A stretch of 64,000 bases of DNA, taken from NCBI RefSeq assembly GCF_004570865.1, contig NZ_SPQS01000019.1:1-64000 (forward strand), given 5' to 3'. Position numbers and translations under genes: made by a program. The notes below the pieces were generated by a model. That model saw nothing but the letters and a program-made list of their open reading frames with translations, was not told the DNA's origin and did no database searches. The stretch is from Bradyrhizobium frederickii (GTDB lineage: Bacteria > Pseudomonadota > Alphaproteobacteria > Rhizobiales > Xanthobacteraceae). Positions 8,142-16,719 of this stretch are shown piece after piece. Position 1 is the stretch's first letter, and each line of letters starts with the position of its first letter.

Positions 8142-8960
8142 TCACCCGATCTGCTTCTCGCCGTGTCGCTCCGACAGCGTGAAGATCTCGACGCCGGTGG
8201 CGGTGACGCCGACGGAGTGCTCGAACTGTGCCGACAGCGAGCGGTCGCGGGTGACGGCGGTCCAGCCGTCCGAGAGGATCTTCACATGCGGCTTGCCGAG
8301 ATTGATCATCGGCTCGATGGTGAAGAACATGCCGGGCTTGAGCTGCACGCCTTCGCCCGGACGGCCGATATGGATGATGTTCGGCTCGTCGTGGAACATG
8401 CGGCCCAAGCCATGGCCGCAGAAATCGCGCACCACGCTCATGCCCTGCGGTTCGACGAAGCTCTGGATGGCGTGACCGATGTCGCCGGTGGTGGCGCCCG
8501 GCTTCACCGCGGCGATGCCGCGCATCATCGCTTCATACGTCACCTCGATCAGCCGCTCCGCCTTGCGGGCGATCGGGCCGACCGCATACATCCGGCTGGA
8601 ATCGCCGTACCAGCCGTCGACGATGAAGGTGACGTCGATATTGACGATGTCGCCTTCCTTCAGCGGACGGTCGCCGGGCATGCCGTGGCAGACTACGTGA
8701 TTGAGCGAAGTGCAGGTCGAATAGCGATAGCCGCGATACATCAGCGTCGCCGGATAGGCGCCATGGCTGAAGGCGAAGTCGCGGACGAACTGGTCGATGC
8801 GCTCGGTCGGCACGCCGGGCCCGACGATGTCGGTGAGCTCGTCCAGGCATTTCGCCACCAGCGCGCCCGCCTTGCGCATGCCGGCAAAGGCGGCCGGCCC
8901 ATGCAGCTTGATCTGTCCGGTCTTGCGCAGCGAGGTATCGGTGGCTTCGACGTAGCTCAT
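8142..8960 (-). CDS. map: methionine aminopeptidase, type I
   Basis: A 272-residue cytoplasmic enzyme that removes the initiator Met from nascent proteins. The five metal ligands are in GDIVNIDVTF (Asp), GDSSRMY (Asp), CGHGLG (His), FTIEPMI (Glu) and QFEHSV (Glu); HVVCHGMP supplies the conserved His near the active site. I use the ATG at 8960 with GGAAG upstream; an earlier frame start at 9056 lacks family similarity. The gene is followed on the same strand by radC after 90 bp. Likely essential. Confidence 0.95.
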   Translation of the reverse strand: MSYVEATDTSLRKTGQIKLHGPAAFAGMRKAGALVAKCLDELTDIVGPGVPTERIDQFVRDFAFSHGAYPATLMYRGYRYSTCTSLNHVVCHGMPGDRPLKEGDIVNIDVTFIVDGWYGDSSRMYAVGPIARKAERLIEVTYEAMMRGIAAVKPGATTGDIGHAIQSFVEPQGMSVVRDFCGHGLGRMFHDEPNIIHIGRPGEGVQLKPGMFFTIEPMINLGKPHVKILSDGWTAVTRDRSLSAQFEHSVGVTATGVEIFTLSERHGEKQIG

Positions 8961-9154
8961 GCTTGTGCAGTCTTCCTTGGGCGGTCTTCCGAGCGGATTA
9001 TCGGTGGAAAGGCTTGATTTCAGGCCCCAATTTAATGATTGCGGGCCTTCATGCAAGCCGAGGCAGGGCGTTTTCGAGCGAAGTGGCTAACCGGTTCGCG
9101 TGAAGAAAACCCGTCAAAACAAGGGCCTTGCCAGCCTTGGGTTGCGAAAGCGGC

Positions 9155-10471
9155 CTAATTCGGGACTTCTACGGTGGTTTCCACCGGCAGCGCGCCGCCG
9201 CGGATGCGGATTTCGCGGACGGGGTAGGGAACCCGGATGCCCTCGCGTTTGAACGCATCCCACAGCTCCAGCATCACGTCGCTCTTGACCTTGTCCATGC
9301 CGTCGGGGTCGGCGATCCAGAAGGTCAATGAGAACTTCATGCCGGCTTCGGCGAACTCGGTCAGGATGCAGGTCGGCGGCTTGCCTTTTTGCGCGCGCGG
9401 ATGGGCCTCGGCGGTCTCGGCCGCGAGCTTGCAGACCACTTTCGGGTCGGCGTCGTAATTGGTGCCGAAGGCGATCTTCACCAGCGTGTTCTTGTCGGTA
9501 TAGGTCCAGTTGACGACCTTCTGCGTCACCAGATCCTCGTTCGGCACCAGGAACTCGCGGCCGTCGCCGGCGGCGACGGAAATATAACGCGTCTTCATCG
9601 CGCTGATGCGGCCGGTATTGTCGCCGATGGTGACGAGGTCGCCGGGCTTCACCGACTTGTCGGCGAGCAGGATGATGCCGGAGATGAAGTTGGCGACGAT
9701 CTTCTGCAGGCCGATACCGATGCCGACGCCGACCGCGCCGGAGAACACCGCAAGCGCCGAGAGGTCGATGCCGACCGCGCCGAGCGCGATGACGATGGCG
9801 ACGGCCAGAAGCCCGATGCGGATGATCTTGACCAGCAGCACCTGCACCGACGGCGTCAGGTCGGTGGTCGCGTTGATCCGGCTCTCGGCGAAATTGCTGG
9901 TGATGTTGGTGGCCCAGAGCGCGATGAGGAGGAGCGCGCCGGCCTTGATCGCCAGCAGCGGGGTCAGCCTAAGGCCGCCGAACACGATGGCGTAGGCATC
10001 GAGCAGGTCGACGGTGGCATCGAACTGCCCGAGGATGGACAGCGCGGCGACGAACCACGCCGTGATCGACACCAGCTTGACGATGAAGGCATTGCGCAGC
10101 ACCGAAGTCACGAGCCGGATCGCGAGCCAGGCCAGCCCGAGCTTGGCGGCGACCATCAGCAGATAGGAGCGGCTCGGCCAGGTCGCGTGGTACATCACGA
10201 GGCGCGAGATGATCACGAGTAGAGTGAACACCGCCGTCGAGGCGCTGGCGACCATCACCCGGGCGAAGTGCCGGAGCGGCAGCGGCCAGCGCATCGCCAG
10301 CGAGGTCATGTCGATCCGGTTGCGGACGGCGGTCTCCGCCGCATAGGCGATGCCGGCCGCGACCAGAATGAGCCCGAATTGCAGGTAGAACCAGGGCGAG
10401 GAGATCTCCGCCCCGACGCTGCGCGCGGTGGTCTGCACGAACTCCATGAAGTCCTTGAGGTCCATGTCCAT
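9155..10471 (-). CDS. mechanosensitive channel, MscS family
   Basis: A 438-residue inner-membrane protein. Four to five transmembrane segments fill residues 20-235, then the pore helix with Gly/Ala packing (GAVGVGIGIGLQKIVANFISG), then the MscS beta domain (KSVKPGDLVTIGDNTGRI, FLVPNEDLVTQKVVNW) and the alpha/beta C-terminal domain. It would open under membrane tension to release solutes on osmotic downshift. MDMDLKDF at 10471 is the most sensible start; upstream codons run into intergenic sequence. Larger than E. coli MscS (286 aa) because of extra N-terminal helices, as in many rhizobial paralogues. Confidence 0.92.
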   Translation of the reverse strand: MDMDLKDFMEFVQTTARSVGAEISSPWFYLQFGLILVAAGIAYAAETAVRNRIDMTSLAMRWPLPLRHFARVMVASASTAVFTLLVIISRLVMYHATWPSRSYLLMVAAKLGLAWLAIRLVTSVLRNAFIVKLVSITAWFVAALSILGQFDATVDLLDAYAIVFGGLRLTPLLAIKAGALLLIALWATNITSNFAESRINATTDLTPSVQVLLVKIIRIGLLAVAIVIALGAVGIDLSALAVFSGAVGVGIGIGLQKIVANFISGIILLADKSVKPGDLVTIGDNTGRISAMKTRYISVAAGDGREFLVPNEDLVTQKVVNWTYTDKNTLVKIAFGTNYDADPKVVCKLAAETAEAHPRAQKGKPPTCILTEFAEAGMKFSLTFWIADPDGMDKVKSDVMLELWDAFKREGIRVPYPVREIRIRGGALPVETTVEVPN

Positions 10472-10894
10472 CGGTCTCGTCGGCAAGCGGGGAGGAATTG
10501 ATTCGAGGGAGCCGCAGAATCCCACAAAGGGCACGGCCGGGCCATCGATACACCGGCATGTGATGGACGTTAAGGCCGTAAAAACGGCCAGATTGCCGCG
10601 AGATGCGAAAATGGGTTGGCGCGCGGAGGCGGCGACGATAGAGATGCATGGATATATGTTTGGGTAAATCCGTTGGTCGCGGCGCGCTTCGCCTCTCCCC
10701 GCGTGCGGGGAGAGGCCGAAATTCGAGCGCAGCTTGAATTTCGGGTGAGGGGGACTCTCCGCGAGTCTCACTGTCACCGTCCCCGCGGAGGCTCCCCCTC
10801 ACCCCACCCTCTCCCCGCAAGCGGGGCGAGGGAGCGCCCGGCCGGTGGCCCCTGACTGAACTCGCTCATTACTTGGAGTAACCCGCAGCACCGC
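10472..10894. other. 423-bp intergenic region between divergent channel and antiporter genes
   Basis: Holds no convincing gene. It must contain promoters for the MscS-type gene and the antiporter gene. Bases 10691-10831 are a family A hairpin repeat; the rest (10472-10690) shows no recognisable site. Confidence 0.7.
10691..10831. repeat. family A hairpin repeat, copy 2
   Basis: Small hairpin CCTCTCCCCGCGTGCGGGGA at the left, GGGTGAGGGGGA/TCCCCCTCACCCC inner arms and CTCTCCCCGCAAGCGGGGCGAG at the right. Sits 60 bp before the antiporter start codon, within its likely 5' leader. Confidence 0.85.
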
Positions 10895-12688
10895 ATGGCC
10901 TCTCTCGACTCCGTCAGCCTCGCCATATTGCTCGGCGCCGTCCTCGTCATGGCCGGCATCCTGTCGAGCCTGCTTGCGCTCCGATTCGGTGCGCCCCTGC
11001 TGCTGGTCTTCCTTGCGGTCGGCATGCTCGCCGGCGATTCCGGTCCCGGCCAGCTCCAGTTCGACGACGTCCGCACCACCTATCTGGTCGGCTCGGTGGC
11101 GCTGGCCCTGATCCTGTTCGATGGCGGCCTCAGGACGCGCTTTGCCAGCATCCGCACCGTGCTCGCGCCGTCCGTGGTGCTCGCGACCGCCGGCGTGCTG
11201 CTGACCGCGCTGATCACGGCGCCGTTCGCCAAATTCGCGCTCGACCTCAACTGGACCGAGTCGCTGCTGGTCGGCGCCGTGGTGGCCTCGACCGATGCGG
11301 CCGCGGTGTTCCTGCTGGTGCACACCCAGGGTCTGCGCCTGCGCCCGCGCGTCGGCGCGACGCTGGAGGCGGAATCCGGCACCAACGACCCGTTCGCGAT
11401 CTTCCTCACCTTGATGCTGGTCGAGTACATCTCGATCGGGTCGAGCTCGCCCGTCCACGTCCTGATGGAGTTCATGCAGGAGGCGGTGCTGGGCGCGGTC
11501 GCCGGCTTCATCGGCGGACGCCTCGTCGTCATCGCGCTCAACCAGGTGGCGCTGCCGCAGGGCCTGCATGCGCCCTTCGTGACCACGGCCGCGCTGGTGA
11601 TCTTCGGCGGCGCGCAGATGATGCATGCTTCCGGCTTCCTCGCGGTCTATCTCGCCGGCATCATCATCGGCAACCGGCCGACGCGCGCGCATAACCAGGT
11701 CGTGGCCTTCCTCGATGCCGCGACCTGGCTGGCGCAGATCGTGATGTTCGTGCTGCTCGGCCTCTTGGTCTCGCCGAGCAGGTTGGGGGCCAGCGTGCTG
11801 CCGGCGGTCGCCGTCGCGCTCGTGCTGATGCTGGTGGCGCGGCCGATCGCTGTGTTCGTGTGCCTTGCGCCGTTCCGCTTCAACTGGCGCGAAAAGATCT
11901 TCATCGCCTGGACCGGCCTGCGCGGTGCGGTCGCGATCTTCCTGGCGTCGATCCCGATGCTGGTCGGCCTGTCCAAGGCCTATCTCTATTTCGACGTCGC
12001 CTTCGTCGTCGTCATCATCTCGCTGCTGCTGCAGGGCTGGACCCTGGCGCCGGCCGCGCGCAAGCTTCACGTCGCGCTGCCGCGCGCCGAGCGCGGTCCG
12101 CGGCGTGTCGAATTGGATCTGCCCGGCCAGCTTGAGCAGCAGCTGGTCGGCTATCCGGTGCGGCCCAAGAGCTTGTATTTCCGCCGCGGCCTGATCCCGT
12201 CCTGGTCCAAGCCGACGCTGGTGATCCGCAACGAGAACATCCTGACGCCGCTGGAGGCCGACCCGATCGCGCCCGGCGACTACATCTATCTGCTGGCGCC
12301 GCCGGAAAAGGCCGAATCGCTCGACCGCTTCTTCGTCGACATGCAGCCGAGCTCGGCGCCGGATCCGCATCTGCTCGGCGACTTCATGGTCTCCGCCGAG
12401 CACACGCTCGCCGAGCTCGCCGAGATCTACGGCGTCAGGATCGGCGAGGACGAGGGCAAGCTGACCCTCGCCGATTATTTCGACGTCCATCTCGACCACG
12501 CGCCGAAGGAGGGCGCCGAGCTCGCCCTGGACGAGATCGTGCTGGTCGCGCGCAGCATCTCCGGCGGCCGCGTCAACGTCGTCGGTCTGCGCCTGCCGGA
12601 AGAAGACGAGACGCCGCCGCCGCTGACCCGCGCGCAGGCGCTGCGGAAGAAGCTTTCGGATGTGTGGGCCTCGGTGGCGGGGGTCTGA
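10895..12688 (+). CDS. K+(Na+)/H+ antiporter, NhaP2/CvrA type
   Basis: A 597-residue CPA1 antiporter. About twelve transmembrane helices span residues 5-390; ASTDAAAVF and ESGTNDPFAIF hold the Asp residues expected in the ion path. A cytoplasmic TrkA-C/RCK_C domain follows (about 405-475) and then a CorC/HlyC-associated domain (about 490-575), the architecture of NhaP2. It would exchange cytoplasmic K+ or Na+ for external protons at the inner membrane, and the RCK domain suggests gating by a nucleotide or by pH. No obvious partner gene lies nearby. Confidence 0.93.
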   Translation: MASLDSVSLAILLGAVLVMAGILSSLLALRFGAPLLLVFLAVGMLAGDSGPGQLQFDDVRTTYLVGSVALALILFDGGLRTRFASIRTVLAPSVVLATAGVLLTALITAPFAKFALDLNWTESLLVGAVVASTDAAAVFLLVHTQGLRLRPRVGATLEAESGTNDPFAIFLTLMLVEYISIGSSSPVHVLMEFMQEAVLGAVAGFIGGRLVVIALNQVALPQGLHAPFVTTAALVIFGGAQMMHASGFLAVYLAGIIIGNRPTRAHNQVVAFLDAATWLAQIVMFVLLGLLVSPSRLGASVLPAVAVALVLMLVARPIAVFVCLAPFRFNWREKIFIAWTGLRGAVAIFLASIPMLVGLSKAYLYFDVAFVVVIISLLLQGWTLAPAARKLHVALPRAERGPRRVELDLPGQLEQQLVGYPVRPKSLYFRRGLIPSWSKPTLVIRNENILTPLEADPIAPGDYIYLLAPPEKAESLDRFFVDMQPSSAPDPHLLGDFMVSAEHTLAELAEIYGVRIGEDEGKLTLADYFDVHLDHAPKEGAELALDEIVLVARSISGGRVNVVGLRLPEEDETPPPLTRAQALRKKLSDVWASVAGV

Positions 12689-12692
12689 GCTG

Positions 12693-12818
12693 CCGTAGGG
12701 TGGGCAAAGCGACTTGTCCGCCATAGCTCGAAGAGCGACGACGGAAGCGTGCCTACGCATTTTTTGCGATCGAGAGAGTTGGTGGGCACGGCGCAAGGGC
12801 GCCTTTGCCCACCCTACG
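12693..12818. repeat. family D inverted repeat (GTAGGGTGGGC...GCCCACCCTAC), copy 1
   Basis: Arms CCGTAGGGTGGGCAAAG and CTTTGCCCACCCTACG bracket about 90 bp of imperfect symmetry. It starts 5 bp after the antiporter stop and lies between two convergent transcripts, so it could end or protect both. Other copies are at 31451 and 59301. Confidence 0.88.
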
Positions 12819-12848
12819 AAAGCTATCGCAAGGACGTCGACGGAGTTG

Positions 12849-13511
12849 CTATGCCAGCACCTTCACCCCGCCCAAACTCGTCACCCGGCCCTGTTTCAGC
12901 ATCACGATCTGCGTGGCGAGCTGGCGCAGCTCGGCGGCGTCGTGACTGACATAGACCATCGGCACGTTGGCCTCGTCGCGCAGCCGCACAAGATAGGGCA
13001 GGATCTCGAGCTTGCGGCCCTCGTCGAGCGCGCCGAGCGGCTCGTCGAGCAGCAAGAGCCGCGGCCGGGACAGCAGCGCACGCCCGAGCGCGACGCGCTG
13101 ACGCTCGCCGCCGGAGAGCTTTCCGGGGCGGCGATCGAGCAGGGCGCCGATATCGAGCAGGTCGATGACGCGCCTATGCTGGGCCGGATCGGGCGCAAGG
13201 CCATTCATGCGCCGGCCATAGTCGAGATTCTGCGCGACGTTGAGATGCGGGAATAGCCGCGCGTCCTGAAACACGTAACCGATGCGGCGGCGCCAGCTCG
13301 GCACGTGGATGCCGGCCGCGATGTCGTCCACGATCTCGCCGTCGATCGCGATGGTGCCGCGGTCGGGCCGCAACAGGCCTGCGATCATGTTGACCAGCGA
13401 GGTCTTGCCCGCACCCGACGCGCCGAACAGGCCGATGACGCGGCCCTCGCTGGTGAAGGACGCCTGAAGCGAGAACTCGCCGAGCTTCTTTTCGACGTCG
13501 ACGCGCAGCAT
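12849..13511 (-). CDS. modC: molybdate ABC transporter ATP-binding protein, short form
   Basis: A 220-residue ATPase: Walker A GASGAGKTS, Q-loop FQDARLF, signature LSGGERQR, Walker B LLLLDEPLGALDE, switch His in VSHD. Gene order modA-modB-modC on this strand identifies it as ModC. Full-length ModC proteins are about 350 residues with a C-terminal Mop/TOBE domain that binds oxyanion and regulates transport; here the frame stops at TAG right after the ATPase core, so that domain is absent. No Mop-like remnant is visible in the 30 bp before the repeat. Starts 2 nt after the modB stop. Confidence 0.92.
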   Translation of the reverse strand: MLRVDVEKKLGEFSLQASFTSEGRVIGLFGASGAGKTSLVNMIAGLLRPDRGTIAIDGEIVDDIAAGIHVPSWRRRIGYVFQDARLFPHLNVAQNLDYGRRMNGLAPDPAQHRRVIDLLDIGALLDRRPGKLSGGERQRVALGRALLSRPRLLLLDEPLGALDEGRKLEILPYLVRLRDEANVPMVYVSHDAAELRQLATQIVMLKQGRVTSLGGVKVLA

Positions 13512-13513
13512 GG

Positions 13514-14209
13514 TCAATTCCCGTGCAGTCGCGCGGTGGCGCGGCGGGCGAACCACTCGGCTGAGATCAGCGCGCCCAGCGCCAGCACGATCGAGACGAT
13601 CACGAGCCGGCCGGCCGCGGCATCGCCGTCAGGCGTCTGGATCAGCGAGTAGATCGCCGACGAAATCGTCTGGGTCTCGCCGGGAATGTTGGAGACGAAG
13701 GTGATGGTCGCGCCGAACTCGCCGATCGCCTTGGCAAAGCCGAGCACCATGCCGGCGAGCACGCCGGGCAGCGCCAGCGGCAGCGTCACGGTGAAGAACA
13801 CTTTCCAGGGGGCGGCGCCGAGCGTCTCGGCAGCCTGCTCCAGCCGGCGGTCGATTGCCTCGATCGACAGCCGCATCGGGCGCACCAGGAGCGGAAACGC
13901 CATCACGCCGCAGGCGAGCGCCGCGCCGGTCCAGCGGAACGAGAACACGATACCGAAAGTGTCGGCGAGAAATCCGCCGACGGGGCCGCGCCGGCCAAAG
14001 GTGAGGAGCAGCAGATAGCCGGTGACGACAGGCGGCAGCACCAGCGGCAGATGCACCAGGGCGTCGAGCACCGATTTGCCCCAGAAATCCCTGCGCGCGA
14101 GCAGCCATGCCAGCGCGATGCCGAACGGCGTCGCGACCAGCGTGGCAATGGTCGCGACCCTGAGCGAGAGCAGGATCGCGGTCCATTCGGCGGGAGAGAT
14201 CTCGAACAT
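13514..14209 (-). CDS. modB: molybdate ABC transporter permease
   Basis: A 231-residue inner-membrane permease with about five transmembrane helices. The EAA motif region reads EQAAETLGAAPWKVF...PLALPG, typical of ModB. It forms the channel for molybdate delivered by ModA. The ATG at 14209 gives the family N terminus (MFEISPAEW); there is no strong Shine-Dalgarno, so it is probably translated by coupling, 13 nt after the modA stop. Confidence 0.95.
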   Translation of the reverse strand: MFEISPAEWTAILLSLRVATIATLVATPFGIALAWLLARRDFWGKSVLDALVHLPLVLPPVVTGYLLLLTFGRRGPVGGFLADTFGIVFSFRWTGAALACGVMAFPLLVRPMRLSIEAIDRRLEQAAETLGAAPWKVFFTVTLPLALPGVLAGMVLGFAKAIGEFGATITFVSNIPGETQTISSAIYSLIQTPDGDAAAGRLVIVSIVLALGALISAEWFARRATARLHGN

Positions 14210-14222
14210 CAAGTGCTGAATA

Positions 14223-15008
14223 TCAGATTGTCGGGCTGACCAGGAACTTGAAGCCGTATTTTTCCAGGATGGACCTGGCGCCCGAGGAGCGCAGGAAGGC
14301 GAGATAATCGCTGGTCCCGGCCTTCGCGATCGTGGTCGCGGCAACCGGATAGATGATCGCGGGGTGCGAGTCCGCCGGGAAAGTGCCGACGATCTTGACG
14401 CCGGGCTCGACCTTGGCGTCGGTGGAATAGACAATGCCGAGATTGGCCTCGCCGCGCGCGACCAGCGTCAGCGCCGCGCGCACGCTCTCGGCCATCGCGA
14501 ATTTCGCTTCGGCGGCCTGCCAGGCGCCGAGCTTCTCGAGCGCCGCCTTGGCATATTTGCCTGCCGGCACCGACTTGACGTCGCCGGTCGCGATCCTGCC
14601 GTCGCCGGCGAGCTTGGCGAGATCGAAGCCCTGGGTAATCGCGACGTTATCGATCTTGGAGTCCTTCGGTGCGATCAGCACGATGCTGTTGCCGAGCAGA
14701 TTGACCCTGGAAGGCTCGTCGATGGTCTTCCTGGCGATCGCGTAGTCCATCCAGTCGGTGTCGGCCGAGACGAACACGTCCGCCGGCGCGCCCTGCTCGA
14801 TCTGTCGGGCGAGCACCGAGCTTGCGGCATAGCTGACCGAGAACCTGACGCCGGTCTTGGCGGTGTATGCTGCATTGACCTCGTCGAGCGCGTTCTTCAT
14901 CGACGCGGCGGCGAACACGGTGATGGTCTTGTCCTCGGCGGCGGCCGGCGAAAGGCTCGCGCCCGCCAGGATCGCGAAGGCGGTGAGAAGTCCTGAGATG
15001 CGTAGCAT
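14223..15008 (-). CDS. modA: molybdate-binding periplasmic protein
   Basis: A 261-residue binding protein with a signal peptide (residues 1-24, AAA before EDKTI). Mature-chain motifs match ModA: ITVFAAASM near the start, SSVLARQIEQGAPADVF, and the later GEANLGIVYSTD and SHPAIIYPV segments. It captures molybdate (and tungstate) for ModBC, which feeds molybdenum-cofactor enzymes and, where present, nitrogenase. First gene of the modABC operon. I looked for a ModE-type TATA-rich palindrome upstream and found none that is convincing. Confidence 0.95.
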   Translation of the reverse strand: MLRISGLLTAFAILAGASLSPAAAEDKTITVFAAASMKNALDEVNAAYTAKTGVRFSVSYAASSVLARQIEQGAPADVFVSADTDWMDYAIARKTIDEPSRVNLLGNSIVLIAPKDSKIDNVAITQGFDLAKLAGDGRIATGDVKSVPAGKYAKAALEKLGAWQAAEAKFAMAESVRAALTLVARGEANLGIVYSTDAKVEPGVKIVGTFPADSHPAIIYPVAATTIAKAGTSDYLAFLRSSGARSILEKYGFKFLVSPTI

Positions 15009-15361
15009 GGAGCGCTCCGTGCGAATCCGCGCACGCAGGATGCACGCGCTGGACTGGCGTTGGTGGGGTCGGTCGCGACGGGTGGAAGCGCTGCTCCACG
15101 GGCCCAGGCTGCGGCTTACGGCCGGCAGGGATATCGCAGCCGCGAAGATAGCAGGCCAGGTCGGAAGGTCAAACCTGGTGCGTCATCCCGGGGCGCGCGT
15201 AGCGCGAGCCCGGGATCCATAGCCACAGGATTGTGTTTGGCGAAGATTCGGAGTTGCCACTTCGTCCGACAACCACTCCCTGGGGCTCTGGGTCCCGGAT
15301 CTGGGCGCGCTTGGGGCGCGCTTGTCCGGGACGACAGCGATGGGTGAGGGGACAGCGTACC
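15009..15361. other. 353-bp intergenic region: modA leader plus family C repeat
   Basis: Bases 15009-15181 are the modA upstream region, GC-rich, with no clear ModE box or riboswitch fold that I can support. Bases 15182-15335 are a family C inverted repeat that reaches close to the mepA stop codon. Confidence 0.7.
15182..15335. repeat. family C inverted repeat with conserved core, copy 1
   Basis: Outer arms are GTCATCCCGGGGCGCGC at the left and the GCGCGCTT-GTCCGGGACGAC side at the right. The non-palindromic middle contains CCATAGCCACAGG and CGAAGATTCGGAGT (15241-15254), which recur in the opposite orientation in the copy at 41261. Conservation of the middle marks this as a distinct element and not a simple hairpin. 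Confidence 0.8.
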
Positions 15362-16306
15362 CTATGGCTTCGCATCGCCCGCGTGCAGCACCGCCTTGCA
15401 CGCCGCCGGCATCTGCGCCAGCGTCATCGGCGGCTTCGGTTTTGGCGGCTCCGGCGGCGGCTTGGGGTGCAGCACTGCGTCGGAGAACCAATAGGCGAGA
15501 TCGGCGGGCTTGCAGCCTTCGTCCTCGGCCTGCGACGGCTGGCCCTCGCACTCCTCGGCACCCGCCGGGCAGCGCATGCGGATGTGGAAATGGTAGTCGT
15601 GGCCCCACCAGGGGCGGATCTTCGACAGCCACGCGCGGTCGCCCTTGGCCTCGCGGCACAGCGCCTTCTTGATCGCGGCGTTGACGAAGATGCGCTGCAC
15701 GGCGGGCTCCCGCGCGGCATCGCGCAGCACCAGCACATGGCCAGGCGTGAACACCTTGGGGTCGATGTCGAGCCGGTCCTGGCGCACCATCATCACCGCC
15801 GACATGTCTTCGCGCTCCTCGCGCGAGAGGCGGCGGTCCGGCATCGGCGTCAGCCAGATGTCGGCGTCGAGACCGATCTGGTGGCTGGCATGGCCCGACA
15901 GCGCCGGGCCGCCGCGCGGCTGCGCGATGTCGCCGACCAGGATGCCCGGCCATCCCGCGTCCTTGTGCGCCCTGGCCGCGAGCCGCTTGATCAGCGCGAT
16001 CATCTCGGGGTGGCCATAGCTGCGATTGCGCGACAGCCGCATCACCTGCCAATGATCGCCGTTGAGCGGCATCTGCTCCGCGCCGCCGATGCAGCCCTTG
16101 GTGTAGGAGCCGATGACATGGGTCGGCCCCTTCGACGGCAGCAGCTTTCGCGCGAACAGCTCCTTGGCGGCCAGATCTGGGTCGTTCGGATTGGCGAGCG
16201 GCGGCAGCGGCTTCGGATTCACGCTGCCCTTGTCCTGGGCCAGCGCGCCGCCGGCGGCCAGGGGGACGAACCAGAGCAGGAGGAGGATGATGCCGCGGCG
16301 ACTCAT
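15362..16306 (-). CDS. mepA: penicillin-insensitive murein endopeptidase
   Basis: A 314-residue LAS-family (M74) metallo-endopeptidase. Signal peptide at 1-23 (ALAQ before DKGSV). Zinc motifs are SGHASHQIGLDADIW (His and Asp ligands) and WWGHDYHFHIR. Cysteines (KGCIGG, LCREA, MRCPAG, EECEG, DEGCKP, AACKA) probably form the periplasmic disulfides known in MepA. It cleaves D-Ala-meso-DAP cross-links in peptidoglycan. A Pro/Lys-rich stretch (PKPPPEPPKPKPP) near the C terminus is an extension beyond the catalytic domain. AAGGACG lies 7 nt before the start. Confidence 0.95.
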   Translation of the reverse strand: MSRRGIILLLLWFVPLAAGGALAQDKGSVNPKPLPPLANPNDPDLAAKELFARKLLPSKGPTHVIGSYTKGCIGGAEQMPLNGDHWQVMRLSRNRSYGHPEMIALIKRLAARAHKDAGWPGILVGDIAQPRGGPALSGHASHQIGLDADIWLTPMPDRRLSREEREDMSAVMMVRQDRLDIDPKVFTPGHVLVLRDAAREPAVQRIFVNAAIKKALCREAKGDRAWLSKIRPWWGHDYHFHIRMRCPAGAEECEGQPSQAEDEGCKPADLAYWFSDAVLHPKPPPEPPKPKPPMTLAQMPAACKAVLHAGDAKP

Positions 16307-16719
16307 TCAGACGTCCTTATAGCCCAATGCGGCATCAGGGGTAAGAATGAGGCCGGAGCCCGCCGCCGGCTCGCCGCTGCGCGCTAAATCGTGTCTCGAG
16401 CCGCGTTTCTTAAGGGTGCAATAACCCTATTCTGCATTGACCAAAATTCGTGCGCGGAGCGAGGAAAATCCGCGGCTCGCATGCAATCGCGCGTGATTTC
16501 GGAACGGATTCAAGCGCGCGCGCAATTTTGCATCAGGCCGATCATTGATTGCGGCTCCAGACACAATGTGACGGCGCCTGCCGCCATGGCCACGCCGCGC
16601 AAACAGGCAGCAAGGTCCGCCTCGCGCGGCCCGCGGCCGGGCAAGATTACTTTTTTTTCAGACACTTGCCCCAAGACTTTTCCTCTCAAGACTTGCGCGG
16701 GCGGGCGCGACGGGAACGG
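16307..16719. other. 413-bp intergenic region upstream of the GGDEF-EAL gene
   Basis: No gene is supported. The first 130 bp should carry the mepA promoter. A run of eight T residues lies near 16651, without a hairpin before it, so it is not a terminator. Open reading in this stretch is Cys/Arg-rich noise. Confidence 0.6.

Noticed and set aside
10799..12796. 665-codon open frame on the minus strand opposite the antiporter gene
   Set aside because: High GC makes long antisense frames common. The product is low-complexity (Asp/Glu/Arg/His/Gln-rich) without a domain, and the plus strand has a clear conserved gene.
15009..15181. ModE box or Moco riboswitch upstream of modA
   Set aside because: No TATA-rich palindrome or conserved fold could be supported by eye.
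16648..16662. T-rich run before the GGDEF-EAL gene as a terminator
   Set aside because: No stem precedes it.
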